Shown here piece after piece: positions 34,554 to 44,183 of a stretch of 64,000 nt of DNA; position 1 is the first letter of the stretch, and every line of letters begins with the position of its first letter. Both the position numbers and the translations under genes were made by a program. The stretch is taken from contig JASHOB010000071.1 of the NCBI GenBank assembly GCA_030041335.1, forward strand, positions 1 to 64,000. The letters run 5' to 3'. The notes under the pieces are model-generated. The model saw only the letters and a list, made by a program, of their open reading frames with translations. It had not been told where the DNA came from and made no database searches. The DNA is from Alphaproteobacteria bacterium (GTDB lineage Bacteria > Pseudomonadota > Alphaproteobacteria > ATCC43930 > CGMCC-115725).

Positions 34554-35413
34554 GCGACGTCGCAGTGGTGAAGGAAAGCGCTCCCGATGGCGGGCGTCCC
34601 GTCGACATTCGCTCCGGCTCGCTGCAGGTGCGATTGGCCGAGAACGCCGCCGACATCGACGCGGTCCAGGCGTTGCGCTATCGCGTATTCTATAATGAGA
34701 TGGGTGCGCAGCCGACGCCGGAAATGGCGCGGCAGCGGCGCGATTTCGACGAGTTCGACGCGCATTGCGACCATCTCATCGCCATCGACCATGCGCTCGG
34801 CGACGGGCCCGAGGCGGTGATCGGCACCTACCGCTATATCCGCCGGCCGGCGGCGAAGAAACTCGGGCGCTTCTATTCCGAAGCCGAATACGACGTGTCG
34901 AACATCATCGCGTTTGCCGGCGAAATTCTGGAGCTGGGCCGCTCCTGCGTCGATATGCGCGCGCGCAACCACACCACGCTGCAGATGATGTGGCGCGGCA
35001 ATGCAGCTTATGTCTTCCACCACAAGATTGATCTGATGTTCGGTTGCGCCAGCCTGCCCGGCATCGATCCCGATAAATTGGCGGCGCCTTTATCCTATCT
35101 TCATCAGCATCGCCTGGCCGAGCCGGCGCTCAGACCGCGCGCCTTGCCCGGACGCTATGTCGAAATGGACCGTCTCGAACCGGGAAGCTACGACCCGATC
35201 GCGGCGGAGGCGGAACTGCCGCCCCTGGTTAAGGGGTATCTGCGGCTCGGCGGTTTCGTCGGCGACGGTGCGGTGATCGATCATCAGTTCAACACCACGG
35301 ATGTCTCGATCGTGGTCAAGTGCGCCGCGGTCTCGGAGAAATATTATCGCAGCTACGTGCGTCGCGCGCAAAACGCGGGCGTGACCTGGAATCCGATCGA
35401 CGGCAAACAATGA
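34550..35413 (+). CDS. olsB: L-ornithine N-alpha-acyltransferase (ornithine-lipid synthesis, step 1)
   Basis: A 287-residue GNAT-like acyltransferase. VRLAENAADIDAVQALRYRV, GTYRYIRRPAAKKLGRFYSE and ILELGRSCVDMRARNHTTL are the conserved OlsB blocks. The enzyme moves a 3-hydroxyacyl group from ACP to ornithine, giving lyso-ornithine lipid. The gene overlaps fur and olsA by 4 nt each. Having olsB and olsA next to each other makes a complete pathway for this phosphorus-free membrane lipid, which many alphaproteobacteria make under phosphate limitation. Confidence 0.88.
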   Translation: MSDVAVVKESAPDGGRPVDIRSGSLQVRLAENAADIDAVQALRYRVFYNEMGAQPTPEMARQRRDFDEFDAHCDHLIAIDHALGDGPEAVIGTYRYIRRPAAKKLGRFYSEAEYDVSNIIAFAGEILELGRSCVDMRARNHTTLQMMWRGNAAYVFHHKIDLMFGCASLPGIDPDKLAAPLSYLHQHRLAEPALRPRALPGRYVEMDRLEPGSYDPIAAEAELPPLVKGYLRLGGFVGDGAVIDHQFNTTDVSIVVKCAAVSEKYYRSYVRRAQNAGVTWNPIDGKQ

Positions 35414-36258
35414 CGGCGCAACTTCTTCGCCTTGTGAGAATCGTGCTTTACGTTGGCTTGACGCTGCCGTTGATGCCGGTGCAAGCAGTCGCGGTCGTGC
35501 TCAATCTCAGGCTCGCCCGCACCTTGCCGCGTTGGTATCACCGCCTGGCGTGCCGGGTGCTTGGCATTCGCCTGGTGTTTGACGGCAAGCCCGTCGAACC
35601 CGCTCCGGCGCTCTATGTTGTCAATCATACCGGCTACCTCGACATCGAGATCTTAGGCGCGGCCCTCGAAGCCTCGTTTGTTTCCAAGGCCGATGTCGCG
35701 AACTGGCCGTGGTTCGGGTGGCTCGCCAAGCTGCAGCGCAGCGTCTTCATCGAACGCTCGCGATCGGCGGCAGACGGCCACCGCAGCGCCATTGTCGAAC
35801 GTCTCGACCAAGGCGATCGGCTGATCCTGTTTCCGGAGGGCACCAGCAGCGACGGCGGCCATGTTCTGCCGTTCAAATCGAGTTTGTTCAGCGTCGCCGA
35901 ATATCGGCACAAGGGCGTGCCGATCACGGTGCAGCCGATCGCGGTGGCCTACACGCATCTCGACGGTATCCCGCTCGGCCGGTCGTTTCGGCCATTCTTC
36001 GCCTGGTATGGCGACATGGATCTGGCACCGCATCTGTGGACCGCGCTCGCCATGGGCGTGCTGACGGTCGAAATGACGTTCTTCCCTCCGGTGACGATCG
36101 ATCAGTTCGCCTCGCGCAAGGAACTGGCGGCACACTGCTATCGCGTCATCAGCGAAGGCGTGGCGGCATCGATCGCCGGGCGCAAGCCAACGCCCGCCGC
36201 CGCCGCCCGCCGTCAGCGCCCGAAGCGCCGGGTGCCGCAACCGATCCGCGTTTCATGA
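35410..36258 (+). CDS. olsA: 1-acyl-sn-glycerol-3-phosphate/lyso-ornithine-lipid acyltransferase
   Basis: A 282-residue PlsC-family membrane-associated acyltransferase. The HX4D catalytic pair is H73 and D78 in VNHTGYLD, and the second block is [15 protein letters not shown]. The N-terminal 35 residues are hydrophobic and probably anchor it to the inner membrane. Being directly after olsB it most likely adds the second acyl chain of ornithine lipid, though an AGPAT role in phospholipid synthesis is also possible, as some OlsA proteins do both. ATG overlaps olsB by 4 nt and its own stop overlaps the miaB start. The C-terminal tail is Arg/Ala/Pro rich. Confidence 0.87.
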   Translation: MTAQLLRLVRIVLYVGLTLPLMPVQAVAVVLNLRLARTLPRWYHRLACRVLGIRLVFDGKPVEPAPALYVVNHTGYLDIEILGAALEASFVSKADVANWPWFGWLAKLQRSVFIERSRSAADGHRSAIVERLDQGDRLILFPEGTSSDGGHVLPFKSSLFSVAEYRHKGVPITVQPIAVAYTHLDGIPLGRSFRPFFAWYGDMDLAPHLWTALAMGVLTVEMTFFPPVTIDQFASRKELAAHCYRVISEGVAASIAGRKPTPAAAARRQRPKRRVPQPIRVS

Positions 36259-37592
36259 CTGAACCGCGCCCTGCAAGCCGCAAGCTTCACATCAAGACTT
36301 CCGGCTGCCAGATGAATGTCTATGATTCGGGGCGGATCGCCGATTTGCTGGCGCCGTTGGGTTTCGCGGTCAGTGACACCGCCGCCGACGCCGACCTTGT
36401 CATTCTCAATACCTGCCACGTGCGCGAGAAGGCGGCCGAGAAGCTCTATTCCGACGTCGGCCGGCTACGTCCTTTGAAGGCGGCCAAACGCGACGGCGGC
36501 GGGCGGATGCTGGTCGCGGTCGCGGGCTGCGTCGCGCAGGCCGAAGGTGCCGAGATCCGCGCGCGGGCGCCCGAGGTGGACATCGTGTTGGGGCCGCAGA
36601 CCTATCACCGTCTGCCCGAGATGGTCGCGCAGGCGGCGCGCCAGAAAGGGCTGGTGCTCGACACCGATTTTCCCGCGGAGGCCAAATTCGATTTCCTGCC
36701 GCCGACCGATACCGCGCCGGGCGTGAGCGCCTTTCTGTCGATCCAGGAAGGTTGCGACAAATTCTGCACCTTCTGCGTCGTGCCGTACACGCGCGGGGCC
36801 GAATATTCGCGGCCGCCGGCGTCAATCATCAGTGAAGCGCGGCGGCTGGTGCAATTGGGCGCGCGCGAGCTCACGCTCCTGGGGCAGAACGTCAACGCCT
36901 ACCGCTGCGATGGCTGGGGCCTCGGCCGGTTGATCGGCGCGCTAGCGACAATTCCGAGTCTCGCGCGGATTCGCTACACCACGTCGCATCCGCGCGAGGT
37001 CGATGACGAGCTGATAGCGGCGCATCGCGACATCGACACGCTGATGCCGTTCCTGCATCTGCCGGTGCAGTCGGGTTCCGACCGCGTGCTCGAAGCGATG
37101 AACCGGCGCCACACCGCCGACGATTATCGCCGCATTGTCGATCGGCTGCGCCGGGCGCGGCCCGACCTCGCCCTCTCGTCGGATTTCATCGCCGGCTTCC
37201 CCGGCGAGAGTGACGCTGATTTTGAAGCCACCATGAAGCTCGTGCGCGATGTCACCTTTGCTCAAGCGTTTTCCTTCAAATACAGCGTTCGGCCCGGCAC
37301 TCCAGCGGCGGCGATGGCGCGCCAAGTACCCGACACGGTCAAGGCGGCGCGGCTCGCCGTTCTGCAGGAGCTGCTTTCGGCGCAACAACGCGCCTTCAAT
37401 CGTGCCTCGATCGGGCGGGAGCTGGCGGTGCTGTTCGAGAAATCGGGCCGTCACGCGGGTCAGCTGGTCGGCCGCAGCCCTTATCTCCAGGCGGTGCATG
37501 CCGACGCCCCCGATGCCATGATCGGCGCGGTGGCGACGGTTCGCGTGACCGCGCTCGGCGCCAACAGTCTTGCCGGCGAGGTCGTGCCATGA
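36255..37592 (+). CDS. miaB: tRNA-2-methylthio-N6-dimethylallyladenosine synthase
   Basis: A 445-residue radical-SAM methylthiotransferase that turns i6A37 into ms2i6A37 in tRNA. The N-terminal cluster ligands are Cys18, Cys54 and Cys92, and the radical-SAM cluster ligands are Cys167, Cys171 and Cys174 (CDKFCTFC). [13 protein letters not shown] and [18 protein letters not shown] are conserved blocks, and the C-terminal TRAM domain follows. The ATG at 36255 overlaps the olsA stop; a much longer in-frame extension upstream lies inside olsA and is spurious. Overlaps phoH by 4 nt. Confidence 0.96.
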   Translation: MTEPRPASRKLHIKTSGCQMNVYDSGRIADLLAPLGFAVSDTAADADLVILNTCHVREKAAEKLYSDVGRLRPLKAAKRDGGGRMLVAVAGCVAQAEGAEIRARAPEVDIVLGPQTYHRLPEMVAQAARQKGLVLDTDFPAEAKFDFLPPTDTAPGVSAFLSIQEGCDKFCTFCVVPYTRGAEYSRPPASIISEARRLVQLGARELTLLGQNVNAYRCDGWGLGRLIGALATIPSLARIRYTTSHPREVDDELIAAHRDIDTLMPFLHLPVQSGSDRVLEAMNRRHTADDYRRIVDRLRRARPDLALSSDFIAGFPGESDADFEATMKLVRDVTFAQAFSFKYSVRPGTPAAAMARQVPDTVKAARLAVLQELLSAQQRAFNRASIGRELAVLFEKSGRHAGQLVGRSPYLQAVHADAPDAMIGAVATVRVTALGANSLAGEVVP

Positions 37593-38611
37593 CGCCGCCG
37601 CGTGAGAGCGCGATCACCGTGCAGATGCAGTTCGACGACAATTCGCTGCTACCCGAATTGTTCGGCGAGCGCGACCGCAATCTCGAGCGCATCGAGGAGA
37701 AGCTGGGCGTCGCCCTGGTGTCGCGCGGCAACCGACTGATGATCTCCGGCGCCGACGGCAATGCCGAGGTGGCGCGGAACGCGCTCGATAATCTCTACCG
37801 CGGGCTGCAACGGGGCCATGCCGTTGACACCGCCACCCTCGACGCGGCGCTGCGTCATGCCGCGGCATCGGGCAAGGGGCGTTGGGAGCACGGCGACGAC
37901 ATCCACACCAAGAAACGCCGCATCTCGCCACGCAGCCCCAATCAGGCCGACTATATCCGCGCGCTCAGGAACTATGATTTGGTGTTCGGGCTCGGCCCTG
38001 CCGGTACCGGCAAGACCTATCTCGCGGTCGCAACCGCGGTCGACATGCTGATGAGCGGCCAGATCGAACGCATCGTCCTGTCGCGCCCCGCTGTCGAAGC
38101 GGGCGAGCGGCTGGGCTTCCTCCCCGGCGATCTCAAGGAAAAAGTCGATCCCTATTTGCGGCCGCTCTACGACGCGCTCTACGACATGCTGCCCGGCGAC
38201 CAGGTGATGAAGCGAATCGCCTCGGGCGAAATCGAAATTGCGCCACTCGCCTTTATGCGCGGCCGCACGCTCGCCCGGTCCTTCGTCATACTCGACGAGG
38301 CGCAGAACACCACCCCGGTACAGATGAAAATGTTTCTAACGCGGCTCGGCGAGGATGCGCGCATGGCGGTGACCGGCGACCTCACGCAGATCGACTTGCC
38401 GGCTGGCGCCGAATGCGGTCTTGAGGATGCGCTCGCCACGCTCGACGGCACCGAGGGTGTCGCCACCGTGCAATTCGACGACAGCGATGTCGTGCGCCAC
38501 CCGCTGGTCGCACGCATCGTCCGGGCCTATGATCGGCGCGACCATCAGCGCAGCACCCGCCGCGCGGCGTCACGCGCCAAAGCCGACGATGAAAGACGCT
38601 CCCGCAGCTAA
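37589..38611 (+). CDS. phoH: PhoH-like ATPase (YbeZ)
   Basis: A 340-residue P-loop protein with an N-terminal KH-like part, Walker A at residues 135-143 ([10 protein letters not shown]) and Walker B in [28 protein letters not shown] and [20 protein letters not shown] are typical of YbeZ. It works with YbeY in RNA handling and ribosome maturation. The order miaB-phoH-ybeY-corC-lnt is a conserved proteobacterial block. It overlaps miaB by 4 nt and ybeY by 23 nt. Confidence 0.95.
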   Translation: MTPPRESAITVQMQFDDNSLLPELFGERDRNLERIEEKLGVALVSRGNRLMISGADGNAEVARNALDNLYRGLQRGHAVDTATLDAALRHAAASGKGRWEHGDDIHTKKRRISPRSPNQADYIRALRNYDLVFGLGPAGTGKTYLAVATAVDMLMSGQIERIVLSRPAVEAGERLGFLPGDLKEKVDPYLRPLYDALYDMLPGDQVMKRIASGEIEIAPLAFMRGRTLARSFVILDEAQNTTPVQMKMFLTRLGEDARMAVTGDLTQIDLPAGAECGLEDALATLDGTEGVATVQFDDSDVVRHPLVARIVRAYDRRDHQRSTRRAASRAKADDERRSRS

Positions 38612-39080
38612 AACGTTGATCATCGATGTGGCGATGCCATGCGCCCTCTGGCGCCGCGAACTGCCCGGAGCGGCTCGTCTCGCGCGTGAGACCGCGCGAG
38701 CGGTTCTGGCCGATGCCGCCATTGGCGCCGCCGAAGTGAGCCTGGTGCTGAGCGACGACGGCGAGGTGCGGCAGCTGAACCGGCGCTGGCGTGGCAAGGA
38801 TGCACCGACCAACGTCCTATCGTTTCCCACTGGAGAAACGCGCATGTTGGGTGACGTGGTGTTGGCGTTCGAGACCGTGGTGCGGGAGGCCGAGGAGGGC
38901 AACAGACCTCTCGTCCATCATTTCCGTCATCTCGTCGTCCATGGCGTGTTGCATCTCCTCGGCCACGATCATGAAGCCGAAAGCGACGCGCTACGGATGG
39001 AAGACCGCGAGCGCCGCATTCTCCGGGAATTCGGCGTGCCCGACCCCTATCGCGTCGGGAACCGGTGCGATCATGGCTGA
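38589..39080 (+). CDS. ybeY: rRNA maturation RNase YbeY
   Basis: A 163-residue zinc endoribonuclease acting in 16S rRNA 3' processing and ribosome quality control. The zinc motif is H118-x3-H122-x5-H128 in HGVLHLLGHDH, and NRRWRGKDAPTNVLSFP is the conserved central block. The ATG at 38589 is inside the end of phoH (23-nt overlap, different frame), which fits the usual protein length. The stop overlaps the corC start by 8 nt. Confidence 0.95.
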   Translation: MKDAPAAKTLIIDVAMPCALWRRELPGAARLARETARAVLADAAIGAAEVSLVLSDDGEVRQLNRRWRGKDAPTNVLSFPTGETRMLGDVVLAFETVVREAEEGNRPLVHHFRHLVVHGVLHLLGHDHEAESDALRMEDRERRILREFGVPDPYRVGNRCDHG

Positions 39081-39960
39081 ATCCCCCCCAACCCATGACA
39101 AGCCCCTCGCCGGGCTGCGCCAGTGGCTGCGGCAATGGCGGCGCGGTGACGCGCCCGAAGACGATCTGCGCCGAGAACTCGAAGAGGTGATCGAGGAACA
39201 CGAACAGGAAGAACCGATCGATGTCCATGAACGGCGGCTCTTGTCCAACATTCTCAAGCTGCCCGAGCTGAGCGCCGCGGAGATCATGGTGCCGCGCGCC
39301 GACATTGTGGCGCTGGCCGAAGACACGCCGTTCGAACAGGCGACACGGCAGATGATAGAGCACGGCCATAGCCGCGTGCCCATCTATCGCGACACGCTCG
39401 ACGACGTTGTCGGCATGCTGCACGTCAAGGACATGATGCCCTATGCCCTCGACCACAAACCGGTGCCGCTCGGGCGGATCGTGCGCAAGGTGCTATTCGT
39501 CGCTCCCTCCCTGCCGGTGCTGGACCTGTTGCTGCAGATGCGGTTGTCGCGCGTGCACATGGCGCTGGTGGTCGATGAGTTCGGCGGCATCGACGGGTTG
39601 GTGACGATCGAAGATGTCATCGAGCAGATCGTCGGCGAGATCGAGGATGAGCACGACGACGCCGATCGACCCATGATCATCGAACGTCCCGACGGCAGTC
39701 TCATCGCCGACGCCCGCACGCCGTTGTCGTCGCTCGAAAACCATGTCATCCCGGCGGCGCTTCTGGCGCAACTGGAGGACGAAGACGTCACCACGCTGGG
39801 CGGGCTTGTGACCATGCTCGCGGGCAAGGTGCCGGGCCGCAACGAGATCATCCGGCACCCGGCCGGGGTCGAATTCGAGGTGCTCGACGCCGATCCGCGC
39901 CGCGTTAAGCGGTTGCGGGTCCGAACCGCCCAACCCGCGACAAAACCGACCGAAGCATGA
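39073..39960 (+). CDS. corC: CBS-domain transporter-associated protein, CorC/TlyC (hemolysin) family
   Basis: A 295-residue cytoplasmic protein without membrane helices. Two CBS domains span the middle (EIMVPRADIVALAEDTPFEQ, MALVVDEFGGIDGLVTIEDV), followed by the CorC/HlyC C-terminal domain (DARTPLSSLENHVIP onward). It is linked to magnesium and cobalt efflux and, in relatives, to lnt and envelope integrity. The N-terminus is acidic (ELEEVIEEHEQEEPIDVHER). Start overlaps the ybeY stop; its stop overlaps lnt by 4 nt. Confidence 0.92.
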   Translation: MAESPPTHDKPLAGLRQWLRQWRRGDAPEDDLRRELEEVIEEHEQEEPIDVHERRLLSNILKLPELSAAEIMVPRADIVALAEDTPFEQATRQMIEHGHSRVPIYRDTLDDVVGMLHVKDMMPYALDHKPVPLGRIVRKVLFVAPSLPVLDLLLQMRLSRVHMALVVDEFGGIDGLVTIEDVIEQIVGEIEDEHDDADRPMIIERPDGSLIADARTPLSSLENHVIPAALLAQLEDEDVTTLGGLVTMLAGKVPGRNEIIRHPAGVEFEVLDADPRRVKRLRVRTAQPATKPTEA

Positions 39961-41579
39961 CCCGCGACAAATCCTCTCCGGCACTGCTGTTCCGTGCCAC
40001 CGGTCCCTTGGCGCCGCTGCAAGGCTGGGCGACCTGGACGATCGGGCTGACCGGATGGCGGCGCTATCTCTATGCCGTGCTGATGGGCGCCATCGCCGCC
40101 GCGGCGCTGCCACCGGTCGATTTGACGCCGCTGCTTTTGGTTTCCTTCCCCTCGCTGATCTGGCTCAGCGACGGGATCACGCGGCGGGGCGCCGCGTTTT
40201 TCCTGGGCTGGAGCTTTGGCTTCGGTTTTTTTGTCGGTGGGCTCTACTGGATCGGCGCCGCCCTGTTCGTCGATATCGACGCGTTCTGGTGGCTGATGCC
40301 GTTCGCAGTGCTCGGCATTCCGGCCGCGCTCGCGATCTTGACCGGCGCCGCCCTGTTGGCGGCGAACGAGGCCAAACGCTGGCTCCACCTCAGCGGCACG
40401 GCGCGCGTTTTGATGATCGCGGTCGCCTGGTGCGTGGCCGAATGGCTGCGCGGCCACATCCTCACGGGGTTTCCGTGGAACCTGATCGGCTATGCCTGGT
40501 CGGGCGCGTTCCCCGGTTCAGATCCGATGCTGCAGATCACTTCGGTCATCGGCATCTATGGCCTCTCCCTGATCACCGTCACCGCCGCCTGCCTGTTCGC
40601 GCGGTTGGGCGATTTCGACCGCGGCCGCGGCTGGGGGGGAGTGGCGGCCGTGCTGCTGATCGCAGTGCCGATGGCGGGCGGTGCTGCGCGCCTCAACCGC
40701 GCCGCGACGGACGTGCTACGTGGCATCACCATCCGGCTCGTGCAGCCCTCGATTCCCGAAGCACTCAAAAACGATCCCGACGCCGCCGCCGATAATCTGC
40801 GCCGGTTGCTGGCGCTCAGCACCGCGCCGACCCAAGCGCCACTAGCGGCGGTGGTGTGGCCGGAAGCGGCGGCGCCGCCCTTCCTCGATCGTGACGATGA
40901 ACTGCGCCGCACCTTGGCCCTGGCGATGCCTTCGGGGGCGTTGCTGATGACGGGCGGCGTCACCACCAATGTTGCGCCCGCCAAACCCACCAGCATCTGG
41001 AACTCACTCCTCGTGATCGGGCCGAGCGGCGAGGTCATTGCGCGCTACGACAAGGCGCATCTTGTGCCGTTCGGCGAATATGTACCGCTGCGCAAAATCC
41101 TGCCGATGCGCAAGATCACCCCGGGGATGATGGATTTTTCTGCAGGGCCGGGACCGAAAACCCTGTCGCTGCCGGAGCTGCCCCCGGTCGCGCCGCTGAT
41201 TTGCTACGAGGCGATCTTCCCGGGCGCTATTGTCGATGCTGCGCAACGGCCGGATTGGCTCTTGAACATCACCAATGACGCCTGGTACGGCGTCACTTCC
41301 GGTCCCTTCCAGCACTTTGCGATTGCCCGCGTGCGCGCGGCCGAGGAAGGCTTGCCCCTGTTGCGCGCGGCCAATAACGGCATCACCGGCGCAATCGATC
41401 CATACGGCCGCGTCCTGAGCCGGCTCGATCTCGACGCGATCGGGGCGCTCGATGTGCCGCTGCCGACAGCATTGCCACCCACCCTTTATAGTCGATTCGG
41501 CGACAAGGGCTTTGCAATTCTATTGCTAATTGCGGCGATCGTTAGTCTGGTTTTGGGATATCGTGGCCTTCGGCACTAA
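39957..41579 (+). CDS. lnt: Apolipoprotein N-acyltransferase
   Basis: A 540-residue inner-membrane enzyme that adds the third acyl chain to the N-terminal Cys of lipoproteins. About eight hydrophobic segments fill the first 230 residues; the periplasmic nitrilase-like domain carries the Glu-Lys-Cys triad in VVWPEAAAPP, YDKAHLVPFGEYVP and PLICYEAIFPG. The ATGA overlap with corC sets the start. It is the last gene of the operon that begins with fur; a 125-bp gap with its own promoter-like sequence follows. Confidence 0.95.
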   Translation: MTRDKSSPALLFRATGPLAPLQGWATWTIGLTGWRRYLYAVLMGAIAAAALPPVDLTPLLLVSFPSLIWLSDGITRRGAAFFLGWSFGFGFFVGGLYWIGAALFVDIDAFWWLMPFAVLGIPAALAILTGAALLAANEAKRWLHLSGTARVLMIAVAWCVAEWLRGHILTGFPWNLIGYAWSGAFPGSDPMLQITSVIGIYGLSLITVTAACLFARLGDFDRGRGWGGVAAVLLIAVPMAGGAARLNRAATDVLRGITIRLVQPSIPEALKNDPDAAADNLRRLLALSTAPTQAPLAAVVWPEAAAPPFLDRDDELRRTLALAMPSGALLMTGGVTTNVAPAKPTSIWNSLLVIGPSGEVIARYDKAHLVPFGEYVPLRKILPMRKITPGMMDFSAGPGPKTLSLPELPPVAPLICYEAIFPGAIVDAAQRPDWLLNITNDAWYGVTSGPFQHFAIARVRAAEEGLPLLRAANNGITGAIDPYGRVLSRLDLDAIGALDVPLPTALPPTLYSRFGDKGFAILLLIAAIVSLVLGYRGLRH

Positions 41580-41634
41580 CGCATTCTTAATCATTGCGCC
41601 GCTAAACGCTGACGAAATGTAATTCTTAAGTGTG

Positions 41635-41661
41635 TTGACCTCACGCAATACGTGCCATAAC
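41635..41661 (+). promoter_or_regulatory. Probable promoter of the XRE regulator gene
   Basis: TTGACC at 41635-41640 is followed 15 bp later by CATAAC at 41656-41661. The spacing is slightly short, but the TTGACC is good for alphaproteobacteria and the region is AT-rich. The leader to the ATG at 41705 would be about 37 nt. Confidence 0.4.
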
Positions 41662-41704
41662 AAGGGCGGATCGGGGTACCATAGGAGCAATACGAAAGAT
41701 TGTG

Positions 41705-42196
41705 ATGAGTGAACAACAAGGCGATGGTCGGCGCCGGCGCCGCAAGTCGGACAAGCCCAGCCCCATCGATGTGCATGTCGGATCGCGGGTGCGGTTGCGT
41801 CGGACATTGTTGGGAATGAGTCAGGAACGTCTCGGCAATGCCATCGGTTTGACCTTCCAACAGGTGCAGAAATACGAACGCGGGGCCAATCGCATTGGCG
41901 CCAGCAGGCTGTTCGACCTGTCTCGCGTGCTTGACGTGCCGGTGTCGTTTTTTTTCGACGACCTCAATCCGGGCATTACCGCTTCGGTTGACGATGGGGT
42001 GCCGGGCGCGAGCGAGTCGACAACGTCGCCAGCGCATGAGCCGGACCCGATGATGCGGCGCGAAACATTGGAGCTCGTCAGAGCCTATTATCGCGTGCCG
42101 GACGCGCAAACGCGGCGCCGGCTTTTCGAGTTGGTCAAGGCGATCGCCAACGCTCATGCCGTCGCCCAGGCTGAGGCCCCTGAGCGGATGCCGTGA
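41705..42196 (+). CDS. XRE family transcriptional regulator (PhrR-like)
   Basis: A 163-residue regulator. The helix-turn-helix lies at about residues 22-78: VGSRVRLRRTLLGMSQERLG then IGLTFQQVQKYERGANRIGA. A variable, Ser/Pro-rich linker leads to a C-terminal helix pair (RETLELVRAYYRVPD). This protein is conserved in alphaproteobacteria, where it lies between lnt and metK and is called PhrR (acid-induced) in rhizobia. The start at 41705 was chosen over a GTG one codon upstream. Target genes unknown. Confidence 0.88.
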   Translation: MSEQQGDGRRRRRKSDKPSPIDVHVGSRVRLRRTLLGMSQERLGNAIGLTFQQVQKYERGANRIGASRLFDLSRVLDVPVSFFFDDLNPGITASVDDGVPGASESTTSPAHEPDPMMRRETLELVRAYYRVPDAQTRRRLFELVKAIANAHAVAQAEAPERMP

Positions 42197-42560
42197 TGGG
42201 GCGTTGAGCGGTTCGCCCCTGTCTCGAAATCGACGGTAATGAGGATGCCGCGCGGGTGGCGGTCATGCCGCCAGCCCCCAATGTCGCGCCTCAACGCGAG
42301 GGCGCGCGCTGCCGTCTCGCGGGTCATCGGCCTTTGGCCATGAGGAGGATGGCCGAGGGCAGGCATCGGGCACGATCGCCCGGGCGGGCGGGCGGCGAGA
42401 GTGACCCGATCCCTTGGATCTGACCCGAACGGGCGACGATAATCGCCGCTATCCGGTATGAGCCGCTCCTCCCTCGTCGGGTTGTCGCTGAAACGGCAGC
42501 ATGCGATGCCGCGGACGGCGCCGGGTGTTTCCGGTCGTGGGCGACCGCCATCCCGTGGTC
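42197..42560. other. Non-coding stretch where metK would be expected
   Basis: About 360 bp between the XRE regulator and trmB. In many alphaproteobacteria metK occupies this place. I see no metK remnant on either strand. A minus-strand frame at 42154-42366 overlaps the regulator gene and has no recognisable product. The region is GC-rich with a run of CGGGCGG words near 42390. Confidence 0.5.
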
Positions 42561-43265
42561 ATGGCAATGGCAGATGAACCGTCCCGGTACCGCATGATTT
42601 ACGGCCGGCGCCGCGGTCGAAAGCTGCGCCCGGCACAGGCGGGACTGATGACGACGCTGCTGCCGCGCCTGCGCTTCACCGTGCCGGAAAGCGGCCTCCT
42701 CGACCCCGGCCTCCTTTTCCCCGGCTTGGGCCGTATCGCGCTCGAGATCGGGTTTGGCGCCGGCGAGCATCTCGCGGCGCAAGCGGCGGCACAGCCCGAA
42801 ACCGGCTTTATCGGGGTCGAGATTTTTGAAACCGGGGTGGCGAAGCTCGTGACCGCGATCGCCGCACGCGATTTGCGCAACGTGCGGATTCTGGCCGACG
42901 ACGCGCGAGTGCTGCTGGCGGCATTGCCCGAGCAATGCCTCGACCGCGCCTACATTCTCTTTCCCGATCCGTGGCCGAAGCTGCGCCATCATAAGCGGCG
43001 TATCGTTTCGCCCGCGACGCTGGCGCAATTGGCGCGGGCAATGCGCGACGGCGGCGAGCTGCGACTTGCCACCGATGACATGGCTTATCTGCGGCAGATG
43101 CTGATCGACGCCTCGCAAGTGCCGGAATGGCAATGGCTCGCGCGGCGACCGGGCGATTGGCGCGAGCGTGCCGACGACTGGCCGGCGACGCGGTATGAAA
43201 CGAAGGCACTGGCGGGCGGACGGCGGCCTGGCTATTTGCGCTTCGTCAGACGGCCGCGGGGCTGA
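42561..43265 (+). CDS. trmB: tRNA (guanine-46-N7)-methyltransferase
   Basis: A 234-residue SAM methyltransferase making m7G46 in the variable loop of tRNAs. YGRRRGRKLRPAQAGLM, LEIGFGAGEHLAAQA (SAM site) and YILFPDPWPKLRHHKRR are TrmB hallmarks. The start is uncertain: ATGs at 42561 and 42567 both fit the length of homologues, and the ribosome-binding site is poor. Usually preceded by metK in related genomes, which is not the case here. Confidence 0.93.
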   Translation: MAMADEPSRYRMIYGRRRGRKLRPAQAGLMTTLLPRLRFTVPESGLLDPGLLFPGLGRIALEIGFGAGEHLAAQAAAQPETGFIGVEIFETGVAKLVTAIAARDLRNVRILADDARVLLAALPEQCLDRAYILFPDPWPKLRHHKRRIVSPATLAQLARAMRDGGELRLATDDMAYLRQMLIDASQVPEWQWLARRPGDWRERADDWPATRYETKALAGGRRPGYLRFVRRPRG

Positions 43266-43306
43266 TCGCCCGTTGCCCAGAAGCGAGTGAAAATCATCGC
43301 CGGCGA

Positions 43307-43693
43307 CTACCGGCCATGATGCCAACTGGCAATGGCCTGTTCCCAGTTGCGGCCGTCGAAATAATCCAAGGTCAGCGCGGCGAGATCGACCTGGTCGAGG
43401 CAGCGGACGTTTATGTCGATCATGTCGGGATCGGAGCGCGGCACATAGAAGGCATGAATGCCGCAATGTCGGCAGAATGTGTGCTTCGCCGCGCCGGTGT
43501 TGAAGCGGTAGGTGGTGAGCGCGTCGGCACCGCTCAACAGTTCGAACCGGTCAGGCGGCACGAGATGATGCAGGATGCCTTTTTTTTGGCATATCGAGCA
43601 ATTGCAGTAGGACACGCGTCGCAAGTCGGTGGTGATACGGAACCGCACGGCGCCGCAATGACAGCCGCCTTCATAGACCCGCATCTCGCTCAT
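43307..43693 (-). CDS. GFA/CENP-V domain protein (glutathione-dependent formaldehyde-activating-like)
   Basis: A 128-residue zinc protein of the GFA family. Cys ligands lie in GGCHCGAVRF (C11, C13), CNCSIC (C30, C32, C35) and FCRHCG. Some family members bind the glutathione-formaldehyde adduct, but most small GFA proteins have no proven activity. The start overlaps the stop of the upstream yqeY gene by 4 nt, so both are translated from one message. Confidence 0.9.
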   Translation of the reverse strand: MSEMRVYEGGCHCGAVRFRITTDLRRVSYCNCSICQKKGILHHLVPPDRFELLSGADALTTYRFNTGAAKHTFCRHCGIHAFYVPRSDPDMIDINVRCLDQVDLAALTLDYFDGRNWEQAIASWHHGR

Positions 43694-44148
43694 GGCGCGC
43701 CCAAGAGCTTCTTGACGATACTGCTCGCCCTGACATTGTCGATCCGGCCCGGCAGCTTGTCGCGAATCGCCGCCATCACCTTGCCCATGTCTTTCAGCGA
43801 TTGCGCCCCGGCGGCGGCCACGATTTCCGCGACCGCGGCCTCCGCCTCCGTGTCCGACAATTGCTTCGGCAAAAAACGCTCGATGATCGCGATCTCGCCG
43901 CGCTCCTTGTCGGCCAGGTCCTCACGCCGGCCCTGTTCATAGAGCGCGATGGATTCGTGACGCTGCTTAATCATGCCCTGCAGCATTTGTAGGATCTGCG
44001 CTTCGTCGATCGCCGTTTTGCCCTTGGCACGCGCCTCGATGTCCTGCTCCTTGAGCTTGGCGATGATGAGGCGCACGGTCGAGACGCTAAGCGCGTTTTT
44101 GTCCTTCATCGCCGTCTTCAAAGCACCACTGAATTGCTCGCGCAGCAT
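43690..44148 (-). CDS. yqeY: GatB/YqeY domain protein
   Basis: A 152-residue helical protein related to the tRNA-binding tail of GatB. LREQFSGALKTAMKDKN and LSVSTVRLIIAKLKEQDIEA open it, and ERFLPKQLSDTEAEAAVAEI with KDMGKVMAAIRDKLPG closes the domain. It may help recruit tRNA to an amidotransferase, but the role is not proven. The ATG at 44148 is backed by GGAGAAG five bases upstream; an ATG at 44160 is also in frame. Divergent from carA, as in many alphaproteobacteria. Confidence 0.9.
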   Translation of the reverse strand: MLREQFSGALKTAMKDKNALSVSTVRLIIAKLKEQDIEARAKGKTAIDEAQILQMLQGMIKQRHESIALYEQGRREDLADKERGEIAIIERFLPKQLSDTEAEAAVAEIVAAAGAQSLKDMGKVMAAIRDKLPGRIDNVRASSIVKKLLGAP

Positions 44149-44183
44149 CGGCTTCTCCATAATCCCGCGGCGCGCCTACCCCC

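Noticed and set aside
42154-42366. Minus-strand frame at the place of metK
   Set aside because: Overlaps the XRE gene, has no ribosome-binding site or known domain.
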